Shown one piece after another: positions 1-7,200 of a DNA stretch of 7,925 nt (its first letter is position 1; each line of letters starts with the position of its first letter). The notes under the pieces are model-generated. The model saw only the letters and a list, made by a program, of their open reading frames with translations. It was not told where the DNA came from and did no database searches. This DNA comes from an uncultured Christensenellaceae bacterium. GTDB lineage: Bacteria > Bacillota > Clostridia > Christensenellales > UBA1242. The position numbers and the translations under genes were made by a program. The stretch is taken from positions 1 through 7,925 of the forward strand of contig CATLDS010000017.1 of the NCBI GenBank assembly GCA_949902685.1, in the 5' to 3' direction.

Positions 1-2869
1 GATATGAATAATCATTTGTCGTACCACTATACCCATTAATTCGAGTTGGCTGAGTCGCAGTCCTAGTCTTTGACCTAGACCATGAAAGCGTGGCACTACC
101 CGAATAACCTCCAGATCCCGGATAACTATTATTTTGAGATCCTCCGTTATAGGTAGCATTAAAAGTATAACTATAAGAATGATTACCTGTATCAGTGCCC
201 GTATCTGTATAAGTTCTTGAACTTTGATATACTGCATAATAAGAATTCTGTGTAGCAGTTGTGGAAAAACATTGTACTGAAGAATTTGTACTATAACTAA
301 CAGATGTCGAAGTTGAAGTAGTTCCATATCCTACTAAACTACCATAGTTTGTCGGCGAACCCGAAGGTCCTGAAGTAGGAAAAATGTAAGAACCTAGATA
401 ACTAATATATACTGTCTTTTTAGCAACATTACTACTTCCCCAATATATATAGTAAGTAGATTGTGGGTAAATACCATAGGTCTGGTTAGAGGTTGTATCA
501 GTAGCAGAATTATTATAAACATAACTACTGCTAAGTCCAGACTTAGAGGATATATATTGGCTAGCAGTACTAGGTGACAAAGTAGGAGATGATGGTCTAT
601 CATAGTAAAGACCTCCTCCAGCATATGTAGTTATGGTATTAGAATACACTTTACCTGAACCTATAGAAATATTCTCGCTTATCTTACTAGTATCCCCAGA
701 ACATCCTTGAATTGCAACCCCACCGCCATATTTAGCCTTATTGCTAAGTACACGGCCAGCCGTAAGAGTAACGCCTCCTCTGCAAAATATTCCGCCGCCT
801 TTATAAGTTGCTGTATTAGATTCACACCCCCAACTTGAATTCGTATTCAAAACGATATAAACTCCAACAGACTTATCACAGTCGTTATCCGACGCTGCCA
901 TACCCGCTCCAAAATTAGCAGTATTAGACATCAAATCAGAACTACCTTCTACTTTTAGTGTGGCATTACCATATGTTGTCCAAAGTAAACATCCTCCTCC
1001 ATATGTGTATGAGTAAGAAGTTCCAGAAGAATTTTTCCATGACTTAGATGCACCAGAATTACTTTTATAACTTGTACTAGACACGGTATATCCCCATCCA
1101 CTCTCTTTACCACTTAGAGGCATTGGACGAGAGCCTAAGCCGTAGCGCGTAGCCATAGCCTTGGCATTCTCTACACCCTCGTCTGCCTCATCAAGTACAT
1201 CCGAGAAATATGCGCCAGAGCCAGAGCAGAAAGACACATTCATATTTTCTACTAATGCGTCCGTTCCTATAATTGCTGTACCGCCACCGCATGGTGCGTG
1301 ACAGTTAGTAATAGTTCCACCATGAATTGTTACAGTCTCATCATCATCTTGTGCACCGCTCTCGACAGCATACAAGAACAATCCACCGCCATACACTGTG
1401 CCATTATTGTTTATGTTGTTCTGTAGGGTTACATTGGAGTACATTGTGAAATCTTTACCTACGCTGTACACTAATGCACCTGTCTTTAAATTAGACTTCT
1501 TTACTCTATCTATCTCGCCGTCAAGGACAAGTTTAGGAGTGTTTGATGCTGGGGTGATAAGATTCTTATCCTCGTCATACTCGGCTGGTGTGCTAGTCTT
1601 ATCTCCTAGGATTAGAGTAGAACCCGCCTCACCAGATACCATAGTCTCTGGATTATTGTCACCACGTACAACAGTAGTGTCGACTGCAGTATTAAGTGTA
1701 ACGGTAGAGCCGTCTTTTGCTGTCGCTTCGTCTTCAAGATATATTTTCTCTACTATAATGTTGACCTCAGCTGTCTCGTTATTATTAACCTCAGCAAATG
1801 CACCCGCTATAGAGATTGCATTGCTAGTAGTGGCTACACCATCTTTCACAATGACAGTCTCATAACCTGAACCCGTCATGAAAACTTTATTAAACAGACT
1901 AAGAATTGGAAGATTGAAATTTAATTCTTGGCTATTCGCCTTAAACTTATAGTCTGTCCATGTCTTAGTAAGGTCATAATTAGATGAATAATCCCATGCT
2001 GTAAACTGATTCTTGCTCGTAGGATTAACTAACACTTTATCTAATGTGACATTTTTGTCATCGTTAATTAAAGCATTCTTAGTACCTGTGAAGTAAGAGG
2101 ATTGTATAGTGAAAGTATTAGTCTCACTAGTAGCAGTCTCACCTACTAAACCAGCCACATCTGTGCCATTGAGTTTGGTGCTGGCAAATGAGTTGCTAAT
2201 CATTGCTTCTGGAAGAGTTGTATTCGTCTCTCTATCTACTGTAAATTTACCTACTAATCCACCAACAGTGTGACCTGATATACTACCTAAACGGACATAT
2301 GTATTCTCGATAACTGTATTCTTAGCACTACCTACTATACCTCCCGCATAATCGGTGTCACATTCTATAGTTGCATTGTATAGACCCACATTCTTAATAG
2401 TCGCGTCCTCAGTATTGGCGAAAAGACCAGCGCCATTAATCTTAGCATTAAATATTGTATAATATGAGCCATCGAATGTACCGTGGAAATCAGCAATAGA
2501 ATTAATCTCGTGTCCTGCCAAATCGATATTGGTATTCAAATATACAGTTGTATCTTTGAAATATTCGCGAGTCTCTAATTCATCAGTGTCATTGCATATA
2601 TTCACAAAGTTGACAAACTCTTCCGCACTATTGATAGTGAAAGTCTTATCTCCACGATTGGCAAAACTAGACGAATCCTGCCATTTAATCGAACTCGACT
2701 CTCCGTCCCATTTATCTATTGACCATGCTAGCGGATCGCTAGGTGGCGTGTTTGGCTTGCGGTTAGCAAATATGCTACCCACTATAGTCAATACTAACAT
2801 TAGTACTAACAATACCGAGGCACTGACCTTGATAGCAAGTTTGGTGCTATTTTTAGTTGTTTTTCTCAT
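1..2869 (-). CDS. Large secreted GLUG / beta-helix surface protein, 3' end beyond the window
   Basis: One uninterrupted frame of 956 codons runs from ATG at 2869 to the left edge without a stop, so the gene is 3'-truncated by the window. The start is supported by AAGGGG five bases upstream and by a signal peptide: basic MRKTTKNSTK, hydrophobic core about residues 15-34, probable cleavage after SIFA at 35. Residues about 85-250 resemble GLUG-type surface proteins (a NSAEEFVNFV start, a DFHGTFDGSYYTIFNA segment, then GGIVG at 176, GGLVG at 203 and AGLVG at 239). Residues 494-753 hold seven GGG or GAG turns of the kind found in right-handed beta-helix adhesins such as chlamydial Pmp proteins. 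From about residue 757 the chain is Ser/Thr/Tyr/Gly-rich and lacks Glu. The likely role is adhesion or cell-surface display; the ligand is unknown. No anchor is visible because the C-terminus is missing. Exported repeat protein: confident. Function: inference. Confidence 0.85.
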   Translation of the reverse strand, partial: MRKTTKNSTKLAIKVSASVLLVLMLVLTIVGSIFANRKPNTPPSDPLAWSIDKWDGESSSIKWQDSSSFANRGDKTFTINSAEEFVNFVNICNDTDELETREYFKDTTVYLNTNIDLAGHEINSIADFHGTFDGSYYTIFNAKINGAGLFANTEDATIKNVGLYNATIECDTDYAGGIVGSAKNTVIENTYVRLGSISGHTVGGLVGKFTVDRETNTTLPEAMISNSFASTKLNGTDVAGLVGETATSETNTFTIQSSYFTGTKNALINDDKNVTLDKVLVNPTSKNQFTAWDYSSNYDLTKTWTDYKFKANSQELNFNLPILSLFNKVFMTGSGYETVIVKDGVATTSNAISIAGAFAEVNNNETAEVNIIVEKIYLEDEATAKDGSTVTLNTAVDTTVVRGDNNPETMVSGEAGSTLILGDKTSTPAEYDEDKNLITPASNTPKLVLDGEIDRVKKSNLKTGALVYSVGKDFTMYSNVTLQNNINNNGTVYGGGLFLYAVESGAQDDDETVTIHGGTITNCHAPCGGGTAIIGTDALVENMNVSFCSGSGAYFSDVLDEADEGVENAKAMATRYGLGSRPMPLSGKESGWGYTVSSTSYKSNSGASKSWKNSSGTSYSYTYGGGCLLWTTYGNATLKVEGSSDLMSNTANFGAGMAASDNDCDKSVGVYIVLNTNSSWGCESNTATYKGGGIFCRGGVTLTAGRVLSNKAKYGGGVAIQGCSGDTSKISENISIGSGKVYSNTITTYAGGGLYYDRPSSPTLSPSTASQYISSKSGLSSSYVYNNSATDTTSNQTYGIYPQSTYYIYWGSSNVAKKTVYISYLGSYIFPTSGPSGSPTNYGSLVGYGTTSTSTSVSYSTNSSVQCFSTTATQNSYYAVYQSSRTYTDTGTDTGNHSYSYTFNATYNGGSQNNSYPGSGGYSGSATLSWSRSKTRTATQPTRINGYSGTTNDYSY
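611..1390 (-). repeat. Beta-helix-like GGG rungs, seven copies
   Basis: Degenerate protein repeats centre on Gly triplets: GGG at residues 494, 528 and 624, GAG at 654, then GGG at 691, 715 and 751. Most are preceded by an Asn-containing strand (QNNINNNG, SNTANF, SNTATYK, SNKAKY, SNTITTY) and followed by a hydrophobic strand (LFLY, CLLW, IFCR, VAIQ, LYYD). The pattern resembles the GGA(I/L) plus FxxN repeats of polymorphic membrane proteins and other right-handed beta-helices. The rungs are diverged in DNA sequence, so they are old repeats rather than a recent tandem duplication. Confidence 0.55.
2141..2344 (-). repeat. GLUG motifs in the first surface protein
   Basis: Three Gly-rich motifs lie at residues 176-180 (GGIVG), 203-207 (GGLVG) and 239-243 (AGLVG), spaced 27 and 36 residues apart. 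They alternate with segments such as IENTYVRLGSISG and ISNSFASTKLNG. This is the pattern of the GLUG family, which is found in bacterial surface and secreted proteins. The function of the motif itself is not established. Confidence 0.7.
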
Positions 2870-2874
2870 CTCTT

Positions 2875-2880
2875 CCCCTT
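2875..2880 (-). promoter_or_regulatory. Ribosome binding site of the first surface protein
   Basis: Read on the minus strand this is AAGGGG, followed by five bases (AAGAG) and ATG at 2869. It pairs with the anti-Shine-Dalgarno end of 16S rRNA and, with the signal peptide that begins at this ATG, fixes the start codon. Confidence 0.8.
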
Positions 2881-2884
2881 TACC

Positions 2885-2898
2885 TCACGAATACGTGA
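2885..2898. repeat. Short inverted repeat upstream of the minus-strand start
   Basis: TCACG, a 4-nt spacer AATA, then CGTGA: a perfect 5-bp dyad five bases upstream of the ribosome binding site of the minus-strand gene. In mRNA it could form a small hairpin next to the Shine-Dalgarno sequence, or as DNA it could be an operator half-site pair. At this length it may be chance. Confidence 0.25.
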
Positions 2899-3144
2899 TT
2901 AATGATTTGTAGCTAATAATCATAGGTTAATATCGGTACAATAAAAACCTCTTATCTTAGAGTAAAATCGTCATATCTCATTATTCGAACTAACAATATA
3001 ACAATATTTCAAATAATGCTATGTGCGTTGTTAATTGACATTGTGTGTATAAAGACACTACTTGATAGTATTAGTTTATACTTTTTCGACAAAAAAACAA
3101 AATGTTTCATGTAATTATTTAGATGAAAATATCAAAATTAGCAC

Positions 3145-3173
3145 TTGACAAGACGAGTTTTAGGTGTTAGAAT
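3145..3173 (+). promoter_or_regulatory. SigA-type promoter of the lipoprotein gene
   Basis: The -35 box TTGACA (3145-3150) is a perfect match. It is followed by exactly 17 nt and a -10 box TAGAAT (3168-3173) that matches TATAAT at five of six positions. Transcription would begin near 3180, giving a leader of about 20 nt that contains the AGGAG at 3191. Such a close match suggests strong housekeeping expression unless a repressor binds there; no clear operator is visible. Confidence 0.85.
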
Positions 3174-3190
3174 GTGGAGAACTAAAATAT

Positions 3191-3195
3191 AGGAG
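3191..3195 (+). promoter_or_regulatory. Ribosome binding site of the lipoprotein gene
   Basis: AGGAG with a 6-nt spacer before ATG at 3202. It supports this start over the internal ATG codons further downstream. Confidence 0.9.
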
Positions 3196-3201
3196 AAAAT
3201 T

Positions 3202-4200
3202 ATGGAAGAAAAGAAAGAAAACCTCCTCGTGAGATTATGTAAAAAAATTAAAGCAATGTTTAGCAATAGTAAGGTAGTACGTCGTGTAGCGACACTCGCT
3301 ATCGCGTCCGCTCTAAGCCTAACAGTGATGTTCGGTTGTGCTCCAAACAACACTGTCACTCCACCGGGTCCGGGCGGAGAGACAAACACTCCAACCACTA
3401 AGTATAGTGCGATATTGGAAGATGTCCTAGATGACGAGTATTACAACAGTTTGATTGATAATGCTAAAGAAGATACCAGTCTGTATAGATCCGCAAGTTT
3501 TGACCCACATCCATATGCGTTCTTGAAGAAGGAAGGTCATGATATTGATGCAGTTAAATCTGGCGAGTTGGAATGCAGAACTGTATCTTATGTATTAGAC
3601 AATGAACCTAATAACTTATACATGATGACATATGTTGAGAATAAATCATCTGACCCATATTACACCGAATACACTCTTAAATACACTCTCAGTGAGCAAG
3701 AGATGAAAGATTATAAGTTCTTACATAAAGACGGCTCAGACTACTACATTCAAGCAGTATTCATGAACGATGCTATATCTAAAAATAAGAGAGAGACAAT
3801 AGTAAGTGAAACTAAAATGAATGTCAAAGCACATAAAGAGATGCGAGATAGCATTGCTGAAAGTATGACAATAAAAAATCAATACAATAATACGCAAATT
3901 AATTTCGTAATGAATAGTTTTGATGAAGCTAATCAAACATTTGATGTTAAGGTTTACCCTATGTATTCAAATAATACATCTATGATTCTTAATAATAAAA
4001 TGCTAGAATTATACATGACTAGGGGTACTCAAAAGTTAAATATTGTTAATAGCATTTATTATGCACCTACTTTAGGTGGGTATTTCGAACTTTTATCAAA
4101 CGAAACTAAACAGCACAGCGTAGCATACTACCATTCACAAGATACTATTTTAGGTAACATATATACTCAAGATTTGAACGATGAAGGGCTTGAATTGTAA
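3202..4200 (+). CDS. Probable lipoprotein of unknown function, 332 residues
   Basis: The start at 3202 has a good AGGAG and lies downstream of a near-consensus promoter. The N-terminus is unusually long: a basic stretch of about 28 residues ending in KVVRR, then a hydrophobic core from about 29 to 44, then Cys46 in the context VMFGC. Gly at -1 and a hydrophobic run before the Cys fit a type II signal peptide, but Met at -3 and Phe at -2 are atypical of the usual LAGC-like lipobox. A Pro/Gly/Thr linker (TVTPPGPGGETNTP, residues 51-64) follows, as is common in lipoproteins between the lipid anchor and the folded domain. Residues about 67-332 form a polar, Tyr- and Asn-rich domain that I do not recognise; no catalytic motif or transmembrane segment is seen. 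The last 140 codons are visibly more A+T-rich than the first part. The gene is a single transcription unit, divergent from one surface protein and convergent with the other. Being a real gene is near certain; lipidation is likely; function is unknown. Confidence 0.7.
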   Translation: MEEKKENLLVRLCKKIKAMFSNSKVVRRVATLAIASALSLTVMFGCAPNNTVTPPGPGGETNTPTTKYSAILEDVLDDEYYNSLIDNAKEDTSLYRSASFDPHPYAFLKKEGHDIDAVKSGELECRTVSYVLDNEPNNLYMMTYVENKSSDPYYTEYTLKYTLSEQEMKDYKFLHKDGSDYYIQAVFMNDAISKNKRETIVSETKMNVKAHKEMRDSIAESMTIKNQYNNTQINFVMNSFDEANQTFDVKVYPMYSNNTSMILNNKMLELYMTRGTQKLNIVNSIYYAPTLGGYFELLSNETKQHSVAYYHSQDTILGNIYTQDLNDEGLEL

Positions 4201-4226
4201 ATAGATCGTTGACATAAATAAGAAAT

Positions 4227-4256
4227 AAAAAATCATGCGATAACGCATGATTTTTT
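4227..4256. terminator. Bidirectional intrinsic terminator
   Basis: A perfect 13-bp inverted repeat (AAAAAATCATGCG and CGCATGATTTTTT) encloses the loop ATAA. The GC-containing core is ATCATGCG, and the outer A and T runs supply a U-tract in either direction. It begins 26 nt after the stop of the plus-strand lipoprotein gene and only 2 nt beyond the stop of the minus-strand gene, so it can serve both convergent transcripts. Confidence 0.85.
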
Positions 4257-4258
4257 CA

Positions 4259-7200
4259 TTAAACTACATTGATTTGTCCTACTTTGGCAGTCTTTTCAGA
4301 CGAAGTAACTCCCGCGATGTAAATCAATTCTTTATTTCCGCTGAGAGTAACCTGTACACGCTCTACTAAATATGTGGTTTTGCCATTATTAATCGACGTG
4401 CCAGATTTAGGAATGAGTGTATAATCCTTCCAGTAATTATAACCCTCATTAGTATTTAGATCTGCCACAATACCATCATACATATACTTATATCTAGTAT
4501 AAAGTTGATATTTCGAGTTGGTCAAATATTTGTTTTGATTGAAGTTTACTCCGTCTGCACCAGATTTATTATACTCTATCACAGTGTAATACAATAATCC
4601 ATCATTAAGAGTATTAGTACCAATAGTATAGTATGGATTACTCTTATATAATCTGCCATTTGATACTCTATAACTATCTTTTAATTTTTCATTATTTATG
4701 TAATATTTTCCATATGTTATAAATCCTTTATTACCAAATTCATCAACCCCAAAATCGGCAATTATTTCTTGATAAGTATAAGCGTTTTCAACCGTAATAA
4801 TATTACCATCTTCATCTTCAAAAGATGCATTATGTCCTTCTACTAATACCAAAGTATTATCCTTCTCTTCGTATAAACGAACCAACTCAGTATTCGCGTT
4901 ACTTATAGGTGTGAAAACTTCTGTATACTCCTTATCATTATCCACACCTCTTTCCACCAAGTAGCCACCTTCATATAGATAATAATCAACGGTATGATTT
5001 ATACCTGCTCCTGTTCTATCGTAAGTATAATAGTTACCATTATCAAGATCTTCTCTCATATCCTCACCTTTGTTATCCAATGCATATGGGTTGGTGAATA
5101 ATATTGGATAGGTAGGGATACTTATACGCGTACCATTTTTATTTTTCACCATACCATGGATTTGAAGGCCATTAGTTAGAGATTTAACAGGCCTGTATGT
5201 ATTTATTGAATTTATAGCACCGAGAAGTTGATTCTTCGCAAAATCATAATTATAACGAGTAATCTTAGTACCATTATTCTCACTTTCGTCTTCTACCACG
5301 TCGTCAGTAGTCTTAGACTCGAAGAAATAATCAAATTCTACACCTTCACGTGTTTTTTCTTCACCCGTCTCATCTATATATTTTTCTTCTCCTATTAGTG
5401 TAATATAATCAATTCCTAATGTTAAATTTTCTTTATTAGGTTTATTAGGATCATCATCCTCATAGTACCTAAATGTCGCATAGTCTACTAAATCCCAGTC
5501 CTCACGTCCAGCGACAGCATAGTATGCACCTCGCATATATTCATATCCCTCATACTTATCAGTAGCCTTAAATGACTTATCATATGAGAATGAGAGTTGT
5601 TGAGATTTCTCTACTCTATCAATAGTCAGTGTTGCTCCGTTAATTTCGTAATTATACTCATCACCATTAGAAACTTTCTTCACTAAATTGCCTTGGAATG
5701 ATGCAGTACCATCATCTGCTTTACCGATTCTATACTCTTGTCTAACTGGATCATAATAACCATGGACATATATATCATCACCATAATTGAAATAGTGATT
5801 CTCAGTTTTTAGCGGTATGTCTCTAAACTCTGGAACAAAGAATGAATTACTACGCTGATATTTCACATCTCCAGACATAGCATTGATCCAATATACACCA
5901 TCATGGTACAAATAATTATCGTATAACATGTAGACATTGTCATCATTGTTAAATTTACATAGTGTTACTTGCACTGTATCGCCTTCATCATCTGTCCATT
6001 TAACTTTAGCGTACTTAGATATATCGGCCTTAGATGCCATATGTCCGGTCGCGCTCTCAAGTTTAACTTCTAGACCTTTTTCAGCATCTATTGTTGTGTA
6101 TGATGAAGGGATTTCTTCGGTAAATACTACATTGGAAGCAGACAACTTAACATCTATACCCAAATATCTATGTGCGATATAGTCAGCTGGTCGAGTATAA
6201 GAATAGAAATATAGTTCCTGACCATCATCGGTAGTATAGACATCATCAAACTGCGATACATTATATACTCCAACATCATTAGACTTGTAACGAATCTCTC
6301 TAGTATATGCTGAGGATAAATAACCGAAGTTCATATCTTTACTTGACAACCATTGAGTTTGTGATGTTCCGGCTGTATACATCTTCGCCGCGTTAAACAA
6401 TCCAACAGCGGACGTTAAAGCGAATAAAGTTGTTTTACCGAACTTGGCAGCAAACTTTCCTATTCTTTTACCAAACTTACCAATCAGTTTCTTTATACCA
6501 GACTTAGCAGCCTTTGATGCAGCCTTAGTCATTCCTTTTCCAAGTAATTTAGCACCTTGAACACCTGCTTGTTTAGCGGCATTTCCCGCTCCACCTGTAG
6601 TCATCAGTAATAATATATCAATCACTACTGCTGCAGCTGTAGTTCCTACTGCGAACCAGTCTATCTTTCCTTGATTTTGAGTTGCATCATATAAATCTTG
6701 ACTAGTATATCCTGTGACATCGAATATTGAACCAGATATAGGTAATTGAGAATCAGCCTTATTTTCAGTCTTTATTTCGTATTGTTTGTCATCTTGACCT
6801 CCATACGTAAGTTTATTTGCTGAATCGTTTACAAATATGGTCTGGAATACGAAATATGCACCTGTACTATCTTTACCTGTACTATCTTTATATTCAGCAT
6901 CTCCCTTCTCACCTTTGTCCGCTGTTGATAAATAATCTTTGACAAAGTAAGATAAAAGAGTATAGTTGTTGTTTTGTCCTCCAACATTGTTTCTATAAGG
7001 TCTAGTTTTATTAGTTCCAAGTGTATAATATTCCTGCCAATTAGTTCCACCCGAGCCCCATTTGAAATAAGTCAAACCTTGTAGATTTTTGTAAGCAATT
7101 TCATTACCACCTCTATTAGCATCTATGTAGTGAGTTTCTTCTGGAGACTCATTGATGAATGCTCCCCACATCCATTCTCCAATGTTAGGAGTACCATTCT

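Larger units (their letters stand above)
2870..3201. other. Divergent intergenic region
   Basis: This A+T-rich stretch separates two divergent genes. It holds the plus-strand promoter at 3145-3173, the plus-strand ribosome binding site at 3191-3195, the minus-strand ribosome binding site at 2875-2880 and a small dyad at 2885-2898. No convincing SigA promoter was found for the minus-strand gene; the best pairing seen, TTGTCG and TACTAT 16 nt apart around 3066-3093, is weak. A second imperfect dyad, CTCTTATCTTAGAG, lies at 2949-2962. No RNA gene or small coding frame with a ribosome binding site was recognised. Confidence 0.8.

Noticed and set aside
394..624. Open minus-strand frame with a hydrophobic product
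   Set aside because: It sits in another frame inside the surface-protein gene, without a ribosome binding site. The hydrophobicity comes from reading Ser/Tyr/Thr codons out of frame.
1398..1865. Open plus-strand frame of 155 codons
   Set aside because: It lies antisense to the continuous 956-codon surface-protein frame, has no ribosome binding site, and its Ser/Thr/Val-rich product is what antisense reading of that gene would give.
2529..2912. Open plus-strand frame of 127 codons
   Set aside because: Antisense to the signal peptide and N-terminus of the first surface protein, which has a proper start and ribosome binding site.
2949..2962. Imperfect palindrome CTCTTATCTTAGAG as an operator or terminator
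   Set aside because: Only four outer base pairs are clean, and although the minus-strand reading is followed by a T-run, the stem is too short to act as a terminator.
3035..3063. Second TTGACA on the plus strand
   Set aside because: No acceptable -10 box lies 16-18 nt downstream (CTACTT at the right distance; TATAAA is only 8 nt away). The promoter at 3145-3173 is far better and closer to the gene.
3138..3398. Open minus-strand frame across the lipoprotein promoter and start
   Set aside because: It overlaps a near-consensus promoter, a ribosome binding site and the 5' end of a well-supported gene on the other strand; it is a shadow frame.
5937..6182. Open plus-strand frame of 81 codons (and similar short frames at 3736-3936 and 6829-7050)
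   Set aside because: All lie inside larger supported genes in another frame or on the other strand and lack start signals.
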